This document shows, piece by piece, positions 8,520 to 21,053 of a stretch of 58,261 nt of DNA. Location: the NCBI GenBank assembly GCA_030430255.1, contig JAUIGD010000002.1, positions 1-58,261 on the forward strand, given 5' to 3'. Position numbers and translations under genes: made by a program. The notes beneath the pieces were generated by a model, which had not been told where the DNA came from, ran no database searches, and was given only the letters and a program-made list of their open reading frames with translations. The stretch comes from Verrucomicrobiia bacterium (GTDB lineage Bacteria > Verrucomicrobiota > Verrucomicrobiia > Verrucomicrobiales > DEV007). Position 1 is the first letter of the stretch. Each line of letters starts with the position of its first letter.

Positions 8520-11500
8520 TCCACGCGCAGCCTCAGGAACGGTGGCGCGTCGGCCGGCAGCTCGTGGGAGATCCGCACCCTGCCGGAGCCGAGATCCTCG
8601 CGCCCGGACCAGGGCAGAGCGAGGGCCGTCCAGCCGGCGAGGTCATCCGCGCCCTCGGGCGTGACCCCGGCCGACTCGGCGGCGAGATCCAGCACGTAGC
8701 TCAACACCCGCGTCCCGTCGCCGAGCGAGGCGACCGCCAAGGCCGGCCGCACCGCGGGGTCGGCGTCGTCGCCCCCGAGCGCGAACTCGGCGAGTGCCGC
8801 CAGCCCGTCGCGGTCGCCATCGTCCCCGGGGTCGGCAGGCGCGGGCCGGGCGTCGGAGCCCCCCGGGCTGCCGCCGGGGAAGCGGCTCGATCGCCAGCTC
8901 GCCGGGTCGGCGTGGTCGGGGTCCGAGGCGGGCGCGATCAGCGTCAGCGAGAAGCCGCCGTTGTCGGGCGACTCCGGCCACGGCGCGCGGTCGTCGTAGC
9001 GGAACGAGCGCACGGTCGCGCCGTCCGCGGCGGTCAAGGTGATGGTCTCGCCGCCGTTGTCGAGGTCGCCGGAGAACTCGCCGGCGACCGGCAAGCCGGG
9101 CCCGTACTCGGCCTCGAACGCCGCCAGCCGATCGACCACCAAGACCCGCTCGCCGGGCGCGAGGGTCGCGCCTTGCGGGAACTCGAACTCGACCCCCTCC
9201 GTGAAGCGCAGGCCGGTCAGCTCGAGGGTCGCACCGCTGATGTTGGCCAGTTCGAGGAACTCCAACGCGCCGCCGCCGAGCGGCTTGTAGTGGATCTCGC
9301 TCACCGCCAACGAACCCGGCCCCGCAGGCGTGCCGACGATGAAGTCGGCGGTGTTCAGCGCCGACCACTCGCCGCCGGCCAGCGCCCGCGCCTTGACGCT
9401 GCCGGAGGCGGTCAAGGAGACGCCCGACGCGCCCCCGGCGCTCCGGGTGCCGGCGAGCGCGAGGTCGAGCACGAGGTCGCTGCTGCTGGTCGCGCTCTGG
9501 TGGACCTCGACCGCGAGCGTGTTCTCTCCCTCGACGAGGAGCCCCGGCGCCAGCGGCACCGTGAACGTGAGGTACGCTTCCTCGTCGGTGCCGCCGATGC
9601 CCTCCAGCGCGAGGGTCGTGAATTCGAGCGCGCCGGCCGGGAGGTTGCTGCGGACGATCTCGGCGCCGTTCAGATAGACCGCCGCGCCGTCGTCGCGACG
9701 CAGGGAGAGCGCGAGTTCGGTGAACGCGCCCGCCCCGGCCGCGGTGAAGGTTCGCCGGAAATATGCCGCCGGGTGCTTCGAAGCCAGCGGCCCGGAATCG
9801 ATGGTCGTGGCGATGTCCGGATCGCCGACGCCGCCGTAGCCGAGCGGCGCCGCGCCGGCGCCCCAGGCGGAGTCGTCATAACCCGCCGACGCCCAAGCGC
9901 CGGGCGGCGCCGAGCCGCCGTCGGAGTAGCGCCAACCGGACGCGCCGGCGGCGAGCAAGGTCTCGCTGACCGTCCCCGTCGCCAGGGCGATCGCAGCGGG
10001 GTTCACCGCGCCGCCGCGGAGGCGCGGATCGCTGCCGTCGAGCGTGAGGTAGATGGTGCCTGCGGGGGCGGTGACGCCGAGGGGGGAGCCTTCCGGCAAG
10101 GTGCCGCCGTGTTGAGAGAAAGCGGGCGCCGTGACATCCGGGTAGAGCCCCTGGGCGCGGAACTGGCCGAGCACGATCGCCGAGCGCTGCGGGAACCAGT
10201 TGGTCATTAGGTCTTCGCGCAGCGGCAGGAAATCCCCGGTCACGGTGTAGGGGTCCGACCGGCGGTAGTCGCCCCAGCGTGCGCTCTCGGCGACCAGCGC
10301 CGGGCGGATCTCCTCGGTCAGTTCGATCCACCGCGCGGCGGCGCTGTCGGCGGTGAGCGGGCCGCCGTTGAAGAACGCGCGGTGCAGGTGGTCGGCGAAG
10401 CGCAGGCGGTATTCGGCGTTGGCGCGCAGCGGGTGGTGGAACTTCGTCGGCGAGTCGTTGTCGCGCGAGTGCGGCTGCGTGCGGTCGATGCCCGCGGAGG
10501 GCTTCATGCCGTGCTCGTTGTCCCAGCTGAAGAATTTGAAGCCCGTGCCCGCCGCCGTGCGGTCGCGGGCGATGTAGTTGTTCCCCGGCCAGTCGGTGGC
10601 GGCGGAGTACATGTTGTGGATGACGTAGTCGATCAGGTTCGGCACGTCGAGGTAGCTGGGCAAAGCCGGGTCGGGCGTCCCGTCGGGGGCATTGCCCTGC
10701 AGCGCCTCGTACGCCGCCGCGGAGGAGAAGTCGCGGTAGCCGGCACCGAAATTGCCGGGGTCGTTCTGGATCAGCGCTAACAACTCGTTGTAGCCGACAC
10801 CGTCGCCGTCGATGACCTCCTCGTGATTCTTGAGCGCGTCGTAGTCGTCCTTGTCACCGCCGAAGTAGCTGGCCGCAAAGCTGGCGTCCGGCCGCTCGAC
10901 GGGGTTGTAGACCCCCCAGTAGAGGCCGTTGAGATAGAGGTGGACCCAGGTGCCGTGAGGGCTCGGCCGGCCCATCTCCAGCTGCGTGCGCCGGTTCCAC
11001 TCGTCGCGGACGAACTGCCCGGCGCGGTTGCCGGCGCTGTTGTAGACCCACGCGTCCTGGGAGTTCGAGCGCAGGATGACCGTGTCGAACCGGTCGGCGG
11101 CCGACCCGCCGAACAGCGGATAGTCGAGCTTGCCGGCGCTGTACGCCCGGCGGAAGATCAGCCGTAGCGAGTGCTTCGGGTTGCGCGTCGGGTCGCGCGA
11201 GGTGAAACCCTGCAGGCGCACGCCGCAGTCGATCTGCAACAGCCCCCCATCGACGGGGTCGATCAGCTCGATCGAACACGGTCGCTCCCACGCGGCTCCG
11301 CGCCCTTCGGTGTTATGATAGATGCCGGTCGCCGGGCTGAACAGGTGATCGACATCGGTCACCAGCGAGAGCGTCGGTAGCGCCCGCAGCGACTCCGCGA
11401 CCGCGGCCTTGGCGGCGGCTTCGTCGGCCGCAGGGTCATCGACGATCGCGCGCAGATCGGTCAGATTTTGATCCATCCCGTAGTCCCAGCCGGTCCAGGT

Positions 11501-12943
11501 CGTCGGGAACCCGGGCGGTTGGTCGGGCTGGTCGGGGACGTGCGCGGTAAAGACGTAGGTGTGCGTGTCGATGTTGGTCGGCTCGTGGCCCGCGAGGAAC
11601 GCGGCGGCCCGCACGATGCGCGTGGTGTCGATCGCCACAGGCGCGCTGTAGACCGCGCCGTGGTCGGGCGCCGGCTCCGAGCCGTCGAGCGTGTAACGGA
11701 TCTCCGCGCCGGGCGTGGCGGTGGTGATGGCCAGCGCGAAAGGCGCGTCGTAGAGCCCGCGGTCGCGGCTGAACTTCGTGTCCGCGACGAAGCCGGCGAC
11801 CGGCTCGCCGATGTTGCGCGCACCGGGTGTCGGCGCCGTGAAGTAGCCGCGCGCCAGCGGGAGCTCGGTGCCGATTTGTCCGTAAGACACGTCCTCGCGC
11901 TGCTCGGGATAGGCAGCGAACGAATCGACCAGTTCCCAGCCGCCCGCGCCGTCCGGGCGGTGCAAGGCCAGGTGCCCGCCCGCCGAACGATCGATGCGGA
12001 AGTCCGTGTGGAGGTGGCCGCCCGGGTCGGCGTAGCCCCCGCCGCCCTTGCCCGAGGCGAACACCACCAAGTATCCATCGCTTTGCAAGACCGAACCGTC
12101 CGGGAAACGCCAGAGCCCCGGCGCCGCCGGGTCGTCGCTGAGCGCCCATCCGGAGAGGTCGAGCGCGGCCCCGGTCGAGTTCCAGATCTCGACCCAGTCC
12201 GGGGCGTCGCCGTCGCCGTCGGTCAGCGTGTCCGCGTTCGAGGCCATGAACTCGGTGAGGAAGGCGCCCCCGAGCACGAGCGGCGGGGGCGGCGGGCCCG
12301 CGAGCGCGAGCTCGAACCCGCACAAGGCGAAGTGGTCCGGCGTCCCCTGGTCGGGGCCGCGGACGAAATCCACGTGGGCCGCCCCGGCGGCATCGACGAC
12401 GAACTCGAGCTCGACGACGCTCAGCGCGGGGCTGGCGTTATCGGACATCGCGACGCCGGACGCGACCGGCACGGCATCGCCGGCGGCGTCGGTGAGGCGG
12501 ACGTCGAACGGCGTCGCCGGCGGGCGTTCGGAGGGGCCGAACTGCGTCGTGTGGTGATAGGTGGTCAGCGCGTAGCTGCCGGGCAGCAACCCGGAGAAGG
12601 TCAGCGTCATCACCCCGGCGCGGTTGAGGAGCGGCCCGTCGGAGAGCAGCGCGCTGTCGGCGGCGAAGGCGCCGGTCGCCGGCGCGTAATCGCGGGCGTG
12701 CGAGTTGCCCGCCAGCGCGACCGCGACCGAACCGCCCAGGCCGGCGAGTTCGTCATCGGCGAAGGGAGCCGCGACTTCGTCCCCGCCCGTCCCCGGCAGG
12801 CCGAAACCGAGCCAGCCGGTTTGTAGCGGTGCCAACCCGGCGTCGTCCGAGCGGCTGAAGTCCACCCGCAGCGGTCCGGCGGCAACCGATCCGCCCACAC
12901 CGAGGGAGCCCAGCGTCACCAGCAGTCGAGCGAGAGGGGGCAT
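8510..12943 (-). CDS. Secreted CotH-kinase/lamin-tail-domain protein
   Basis: The 1477-residue product starts with a signal peptide (MPPLARLLVTLGSLGVGGSV). I chose the ATG at 12943 over an upstream in-frame start at 13072 because of this peptide and the promoter 7 nt before it. The domain order is as follows. The shared 'IDFG'-type domain spans about 25-220. A lamin-tail domain follows at about 231-330 (LTEFMASN, DWVEIWN). A chitobiase/HEX C-terminal-like domain lies at about 400-470 (IRYTLDGSEP). A CotH-like kinase domain spans about 550-910 (RLQGFTSRD, HLYLNGLYWGVYNPVERPD, FFSWDNEHG). A second LTD covers about 1210-1330, and the end is a DGDRDGLAALAEFALGGDDADP module plus a beta tail. CotH proteins are atypical protein kinases of spore coats and secreted bacterial proteins. 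The substrate here is unknown. Confidence 0.9.
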   Translation of the reverse strand: MPPLARLLVTLGSLGVGGSVAAGPLRVDFSRSDDAGLAPLQTGWLGFGLPGTGGDEVAAPFADDELAGLGGSVAVALAGNSHARDYAPATGAFAADSALLSDGPLLNRAGVMTLTFSGLLPGSYALTTYHHTTQFGPSERPPATPFDVRLTDAAGDAVPVASGVAMSDNASPALSVVELEFVVDAAGAAHVDFVRGPDQGTPDHFALCGFELALAGPPPPPLVLGGAFLTEFMASNADTLTDGDGDAPDWVEIWNSTGAALDLSGWALSDDPAAPGLWRFPDGSVLQSDGYLVVFASGKGGGGYADPGGHLHTDFRIDRSAGGHLALHRPDGAGGWELVDSFAAYPEQREDVSYGQIGTELPLARGYFTAPTPGARNIGEPVAGFVADTKFSRDRGLYDAPFALAITTATPGAEIRYTLDGSEPAPDHGAVYSAPVAIDTTRIVRAAAFLAGHEPTNIDTHTYVFTAHVPDQPDQPPGFPTTWTGWDYGMDQNLTDLRAIVDDPAADEAAAKAAVAESLRALPTLSLVTDVDHLFSPATGIYHNTEGRGAAWERPCSIELIDPVDGGLLQIDCGVRLQGFTSRDPTRNPKHSLRLIFRRAYSAGKLDYPLFGGSAADRFDTVILRSNSQDAWVYNSAGNRAGQFVRDEWNRRTQLEMGRPSPHGTWVHLYLNGLYWGVYNPVERPDASFAASYFGGDKDDYDALKNHEEVIDGDGVGYNELLALIQNDPGNFGAGYRDFSSAAAYEALQGNAPDGTPDPALPSYLDVPNLIDYVIHNMYSAATDWPGNNYIARDRTAAGTGFKFFSWDNEHGMKPSAGIDRTQPHSRDNDSPTKFHHPLRANAEYRLRFADHLHRAFFNGGPLTADSAAARWIELTEEIRPALVAESARWGDYRRSDPYTVTGDFLPLREDLMTNWFPQRSAIVLGQFRAQGLYPDVTAPAFSQHGGTLPEGSPLGVTAPAGTIYLTLDGSDPRLRGGAVNPAAIALATGTVSETLLAAGASGWRYSDGGSAPPGAWASAGYDDSAWGAGAAPLGYGGVGDPDIATTIDSGPLASKHPAAYFRRTFTAAGAGAFTELALSLRRDDGAAVYLNGAEIVRSNLPAGALEFTTLALEGIGGTDEEAYLTFTVPLAPGLLVEGENTLAVEVHQSATSSSDLVLDLALAGTRSAGGASGVSLTASGSVKARALAGGEWSALNTADFIVGTPAGPGSLAVSEIHYKPLGGGALEFLELANISGATLELTGLRFTEGVEFEFPQGATLAPGERVLVVDRLAAFEAEYGPGLPVAGEFSGDLDNGGETITLTAADGATVRSFRYDDRAPWPESPDNGGFSLTLIAPASDPDHADPASWRSSRFPGGSPGGSDARPAPADPGDDGDRDGLAALAEFALGGDDADPAVRPALAVASLGDGTRVLSYVLDLAAESAGVTPEGADDLAGWTALALPWSGREDLGSGRVRISHELPADAPPFLRLRVDQR

Positions 12944-12950
12944 GGGGCAG

Positions 12951-12980
12951 AGTGTAGCGCGGACCGGCGGCGGCGGAAAG
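12951..12980 (-). promoter_or_regulatory. Predicted promoter of the CotH gene
   Basis: On the minus strand: CTTTCC (12980-12975), an 18-bp spacer, -10 TACACT (12956-12951), then 7 nt to the ATG. The -10 is good and the -35 weak. The spacing implies a leaderless transcript. Confidence 0.45.
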
Positions 12981-13046
12981 CGGGTAGTGGTGGGCCGCGC
13001 CGGAGAGCGTGGATCGGTTCCCCCCCACGCTGCGGGCGACGCCGGC

Positions 13047-13092
13047 GCAAAAAGATTGGCGTCTCCCGTCACCGAACTGCGCCGATGGGGAC
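13047..13092 (+). promoter_or_regulatory. Conserved upstream motif of the S74/ECF sigma/kinase operon
   Basis: The motif is GCAAAA followed by TTGGCGTC (13056-13063), 14 bp, TGCGCCG (13078-13084), 8 bp and the ATG. The same two blocks with identical spacing precede the FG-GAP gene at 21054. Because the operon encodes an ECF sigma factor, this is a candidate target promoter, possibly autoregulated. It does not resemble the TTGCC/TAnnnT promoters elsewhere in the window. Confidence 0.5.
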
Positions 13093-15756
13093 ATGAAGCG
13101 GACCTCCATCGTGCTCGCCTGCCTTTGTCAGCTCTGTCACGCCGCCGCCCCGGTGGCGGTGCCGAACACCGTCCCGCACCAGGGGCGGATCGCGGTCGAT
13201 GGCGTGAATTTCGACGGGCTCGGGAGGTTCAAATTTGAGATCTACGCCGCGACGCAGGTCGCCGGGGAGCCGGCGGTCGGGCAGGCGATCATCGGCGAGC
13301 TGGGCGGGGTGGAGGCGGTGGAGGTCGTGGAGGGGGGATCGGGCTACCTCGAGGCGCCCGCGGCCAAGCTGCCGAATGGCAACGAGGAAGGCCACGGGCT
13401 GGCACAGTTCGATTGCGTCGTCGCAGGGGGTTCGGTGGTCGCGGTGCAGGTGCTCGACCCCGGCGCCCTATACCCGTTGGGCGAGGGGCCGCTGGAGTTG
13501 GTGATCGACCCGCCGGGGGGGTTGGTCGCGGGGGAGCGGCGGCTCTGGGCGCACGACGGGACGCCGGCGGGAGGGCCGGTGAGCTACATGGAGGTGCCGG
13601 TCGAGCGTGGGCTCTACTCGGTGCAACTGGGTGGCGCGGGCATGGAGCCGCTGCCGGAGGACCTCGCGCCCGCGGAGGAGGGCGAGCAGTTGTTCCTGCG
13701 CATCTGGTTCGACGACGGCGTCAACGGCTTCGCCGCGCTGGCCCCGGACACGCCGCTGTCGTCCTTGCCCTTCGCCCTCAGCGCGCGGCGCGCGGCGCAG
13801 GCGGATTTCGCCGAGGTCGCCGGGGCGATGCAGCCGGGCAGTATCACGACCGAGATGCTCGCCGACGGCGCGATCACCCGCGACAAGCTCGGCGGCGCGC
13901 CCGCCGTGTCGGGCGATCGAGCGCTGCCCCAGCCGTCCGGCGGCACGCTCCAGGTGACGTTCGACGAGCCCTTCGGACAGGTGCCGACCATCTCGCTGCC
14001 CGACGGCGAGGACTACCCGGTGAGCAACGTCACCACCACCGGCTTCGAAGTGGAGATGCCGGTGTCGTTCGAGGTCGAGCCCTTCGCAGGGCACGCGCTC
14101 GGTGTGGATTCGGTGGTGCTGCAGGGGGGTGCGATCGGACTTTTGATCCGCACTTCCGGAGGGCTCCGTTTTGTCCGCGCATTGGATGCGGCGGGAACGG
14201 CCTGGTCGCCGCCGGTGACCGTGGCGCCGACCCCGCCCGGCGAGATGGTCGGACTGGGGGACTACGGCGGCAGTCCAGGGTTCTTCTACCGAGCCGGCGG
14301 CGTGGTCACCTTCTACCGCGCGGCCGACCCGTCGGGCAGCGTCTGGAACGCGCCGGTGACGGTGCTCTCGCTCGACAGCGCATTCTTCGACTCGATCATG
14401 GACCCGAGGAACGACGAGCGGATCGGAGGGATCGCCGTCGCGAAGATCGCCGGCGCGCCCGCGGTGGCGCTTTGGGCGGCCGCGCGCCTCGAGATCGGCG
14501 GCCAGGGCGGATGGGTGGCGCGGATCGCCTACCGCCGCGCGGTGGGATCCACCGGCGCTCTGTGGGGGGCGGTTTCGGCGACCGGCACGTTCTCCGCGGG
14601 CGATGCCGCCAGGGACGCGGTGGCCCTGACCGACTTCGGCGGCCAGCCGTGCCTCGGCTTCACCATCGCGACGAAGCACACTTCGGCCTGGGACCCCTCG
14701 GGCTACTACACGTTCGATTCGCACGTCGCGCTCGGCGCCGACGCGAACGCGGCGTCGTGGTCGGCGCCGGTCGCGGGCGGGATCGGCGGAGGGGAGCTCG
14801 ATGACGACAGTGGCTTCCTGGCCGCGTTCCTCGACAGCGAGCATTTCGAGAAGTTCTACTTCAGTCGCACGCTGCTCCCCGGCATTTCGGGATGGGGCGA
14901 CTGGACACAGGTGGCGTACGGCACGAACGAGATCGGGGACCTCGCAGCTCGGGAGTTCACCCTGGACCTCTCAGGCCCGGTGCCGGCGGTGCTCGGCCTC
15001 GGCTGGGGTGAAGGCGAGCTCCAGGCGTGGCGCTGGCAGGCCAACGATGCGGCCGGACAAAACTGGGCCGCCCCGGTGCCGGAGCCGGTGCCCGCGGTGC
15101 GCGCCCTGGGAGGGGACTTCATCCTCGGCGGGCGGATCTTCGAGAGGATCGGCAGCCACCCCCTGCGCTACCGCAGCGGCCCGGAGATCGCCCCGAGCCT
15201 CCGCTGGATCGCGGCTTCGCCGGACGGCGGGGGCGTGTTCGGCGAGGGCACGCTCGGCGGCGGCGAGGAGTTGGAGATGGTCTTCGGCCGCTACAACGTG
15301 CAGGTGCCGGACGCCGCCGTGGTGGTGGGCAACGGCGCTTCGGATGGGGCGCGCTCGAACGCGCTGGTGGTGACGACGGCGGGCGACCTCTACGTCGGCA
15401 ATGACGCCTACAAACCCGGCGGCGGCAGCTTCCTCAACAGCTCCGACGCGCGCCTGAAGAAGGTCGAGGACGAGCGCTTCGGCGAAGGTCTGGATGCCAT
15501 CGCGAACCTCAAGCCGGTGCGCTACCGCTACCGCCGGGACAACCCGCTCGGCCTGCCGAGCGACCGTGCCTACGTCGGCGTGCTGGCGCAGGAGCTCGAG
15601 GCGGTGCTGCCGGAGGCGGTGAGCTACGACCGCTCGGGCTACCGGCTGGTGAACAACGACGTGGTGCTGTGGACGATGCTCAACGCGGTCAACGAACTGC
15701 GCGCGGAGAACGAGTCGCTGCGGGCGCGGGTCGGGCAACTGGAGGCGGCGCGATGA
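13093..15756 (+). CDS. Secreted tail-fibre-like protein with C-terminal S74 auto-processing domain
   Basis: The 887-residue product starts with a signal peptide (MKRTSIVLACLCQLCHAAAP). This ATG is preferred to one at 13009 because of the signal peptide and the upstream motif. The N-terminal half resembles secreted collar or tail-fibre proteins, including a PGSITTEMLADGAITRDKL segment at about 256-275. The middle (about 330-690) is a repetitive beta-rich region with many W/F-S-A-P-V repeats. The C-terminus is a Peptidase_S74 domain: the catalytic motif SDARLK puts Ser784 and Lys789 five residues apart, as in the endosialidase chaperone dyad. A trimeric coiled-coil-like end follows (ELRAENESLRARVGQLEA). 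S74 domains drive trimer folding and then cut themselves off. It is the first gene of a four-gene operon and overlaps the next by ATGA. Confidence 0.82.
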   Translation: MKRTSIVLACLCQLCHAAAPVAVPNTVPHQGRIAVDGVNFDGLGRFKFEIYAATQVAGEPAVGQAIIGELGGVEAVEVVEGGSGYLEAPAAKLPNGNEEGHGLAQFDCVVAGGSVVAVQVLDPGALYPLGEGPLELVIDPPGGLVAGERRLWAHDGTPAGGPVSYMEVPVERGLYSVQLGGAGMEPLPEDLAPAEEGEQLFLRIWFDDGVNGFAALAPDTPLSSLPFALSARRAAQADFAEVAGAMQPGSITTEMLADGAITRDKLGGAPAVSGDRALPQPSGGTLQVTFDEPFGQVPTISLPDGEDYPVSNVTTTGFEVEMPVSFEVEPFAGHALGVDSVVLQGGAIGLLIRTSGGLRFVRALDAAGTAWSPPVTVAPTPPGEMVGLGDYGGSPGFFYRAGGVVTFYRAADPSGSVWNAPVTVLSLDSAFFDSIMDPRNDERIGGIAVAKIAGAPAVALWAAARLEIGGQGGWVARIAYRRAVGSTGALWGAVSATGTFSAGDAARDAVALTDFGGQPCLGFTIATKHTSAWDPSGYYTFDSHVALGADANAASWSAPVAGGIGGGELDDDSGFLAAFLDSEHFEKFYFSRTLLPGISGWGDWTQVAYGTNEIGDLAAREFTLDLSGPVPAVLGLGWGEGELQAWRWQANDAAGQNWAAPVPEPVPAVRALGGDFILGGRIFERIGSHPLRYRSGPEIAPSLRWIAASPDGGGVFGEGTLGGGEELEMVFGRYNVQVPDAAVVVGNGASDGARSNALVVTTAGDLYVGNDAYKPGGGSFLNSSDARLKKVEDERFGEGLDAIANLKPVRYRYRRDNPLGLPSDRAYVGVLAQELEAVLPEAVSYDRSGYRLVNNDVVLWTMLNAVNELRAENESLRARVGQLEAAR

Positions 15757-16664
15757 GGGCGACGGTCGCTTTGGCTTGGCTCGGGATCGCGGCCGCGCAG
15801 GCGGCGTCGCCGTACGCCTTGGTGGTGTCCTCGCTCGGCGACGGCGCACCCGGGGCGCAGGGCGGCCCCTACCGGGCGGACCCGGCGGTGGGCGGCGGCG
15901 GGCGTACCGGCGCCCAGGCGGCGGACGCGGCGTCCGGGTATGCAGGCCTGTTGACCGACCCGGTGGCCTTGGCCGCCGCGCCCGCCGAACCGTCCGTCCC
16001 AGAGGGCGCGCAAAACGCCCTCGGCGCGGCGGCGCTGATGGACGACGGCACGCTGACGGCACTGGAACCGGACTGGGTGGCGTGGTCGGTGCAGGGCGGG
16101 CCGCTGACCGGCATCGACGCCGACGGCTTGGCCTGGGCGGGGGCGGTGCGCGCGCCGGCACTGGCGGAGTTCGGCGCGGCGTGGGGCGGCTTCGACGCCG
16201 GCGGTGCGTTCTGGGTCGAGGACTCCGACCCCGACAACTTCGGCCCGGTCGCCGGCGACGGCCTGCCCGACGGCTGGCAGTTCGACCACTTCGACACCGA
16301 CGCCGATGGCGCGCTCGACGCTTCCGAACTGGCCGCCGCCAACCCCGGCGCCGACGGCGATGGCGACGGGCAGAGCAACGCTTTCGAGTGGTTGGCCGGC
16401 TACGACCCCGGCGACGCCCTGTCCCGCTTCGAGGTCGAGCTGCTGGGCGTCGATGGCCGGGTGGCGACGCTCCGGCTGTCGCGCGTCCGCCCCGGCGTGC
16501 GCTACGAGCTGCGCGCCGCCGGCCTCCCCGGCGCCGCGCCGGGCGCGCTGATCGCGACCCTCCAACCGGAGGCCGAGGCCGACGGGGTCACCGTCGAGGC
16601 GGGTTGGGAGGACGGCGGCGGCGAGCGCGGCTTTTTCTGGGTGGACCTGTCCGATCCGCCCTAG
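15753..16664 (+). CDS. Small secreted protein with DGDG Ca-binding-like loop
   Basis: The 303-residue product begins at the ATG overlapping the previous stop (ATGA) and has a signal peptide (MRATVALAWLGIAAAQAA). The first half contains PEGAQNALGAAALMDDGTLTALEPDWVAWSV-type low-complexity sequence with no family I recognise. Residues about 160-225 hold acidic D-x-D-x-DG loops (SDPDNFGPVAGDGLPDGW, DTDADGALDASEL, GDGDGQSNAFEWLAGYDP) like thrombospondin type-3 or EF-hand calcium loops. The C-terminal ~80 residues form a beta-type module similar in position to those ending the CotH and FG-GAP proteins. It lies 10 bp before the sigma factor gene. Confidence 0.75.
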   Translation: MRATVALAWLGIAAAQAASPYALVVSSLGDGAPGAQGGPYRADPAVGGGGRTGAQAADAASGYAGLLTDPVALAAAPAEPSVPEGAQNALGAAALMDDGTLTALEPDWVAWSVQGGPLTGIDADGLAWAGAVRAPALAEFGAAWGGFDAGGAFWVEDSDPDNFGPVAGDGLPDGWQFDHFDTDADGALDASELAAANPGADGDGDGQSNAFEWLAGYDPGDALSRFEVELLGVDGRVATLRLSRVRPGVRYELRAAGLPGAAPGALIATLQPEAEADGVTVEAGWEDGGGERGFFWVDLSDPP

Positions 16665-16674
16665 GTTCCGCCCG

Positions 16675-17276
16675 ATGCAGCCGCCCGAACACACCGCCCC
16701 CGGGGCGGGCGCGACCCACCGCGTCACCGAATTGCTCGGCGGCGTGGCGGCGGGCGATTCGGGTGCTGCCAACGAGTTGCTAGAGATCGTGTACGGCCAC
16801 CTGCGCAAGATCGCCGCGCGGCGCATGGCCGGCGAGCGCCCGGGGCACACGCTGGGCGCGACGGAGCTGGTGCACGAGGCCTACCTCAAGATGGCGGGCA
16901 GCCTCGGCGAGCGCGACTGGAAGACGCGCGGCCACTTCTACGCGGCGGCGGCGGAGGCGATGCGGCGCATCTTGGTCGACCACGCGCGGCGCCGCCTGAG
17001 CGCCAAGCGCGGTGGCGGCGCGGAGCGGGACTTCATCGACGTCATCGAGCTCGCGGCCGAGGGCGACTCGGAGGCGGTGCTCGCCCTGCACGAGGCGGTC
17101 GACCGCCTGGAGGCCGCCCACCCGGCGGCGGCGGCGGTGGTCAAACTGCGCTTCTTCGCCGGCCTGAGCGTGATCGAGACCGGCGAGTCGCTGGGGATCT
17201 CGGAGCGCAGCACGGTGCGCCACTGGCGGTTCGCCCGCGCTTGGCTGTACGACAAACTGTCCAGGGGGGCGGCGCT

Positions 17277-17280
<4 letters not shown>
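16675..17280 (+). CDS. ECF-type RNA polymerase sigma factor
   Basis: The 201-residue product matches the sigma-70 ECF-like family typical of Planctomycetes and Verrucomicrobia (PF07638 type). Region 2 is at about 25-110 (HLRKIAARRMAGERPGHTLGATELVHEAYLKM, then HFYAAAAEAMRRILVDHARRR). Region 4 is at about 135-195 (LRFFAGLSVIETGESLGISERSTVRHWRFARAWL). No anti-sigma gene is adjacent; instead a Ser/Thr kinase gene overlaps it by GTGA, the usual partner of this sigma family. It probably directs RNA polymerase to the TTGGCGTC-N14-TGCGCCG motif found in front of its own operon and the FG-GAP gene (inference). Confidence 0.9.
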
Positions 17281-20978
<3,698 letters not shown>

Positions 20979-21010
20979 GGGCAGTGCTCCGGCAGCGGCC
21001 CGGACCGATC

Positions 21011-21053
21011 GCAAAATTGGCGTCCCGAGCCCCGCCTTTGCGCCGCAGGGGGT
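21011..21053 (+). promoter_or_regulatory. Conserved upstream motif of the FG-GAP gene
   Basis: GCAAAA, TTGGCGTC (21017-21024), 14 bp, TGCGCCG (21039-21045), 8 bp, ATG. The blocks and both spacings match those before the operon at 13093, so it is a second candidate site for the ECF sigma factor. Confidence 0.5.
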
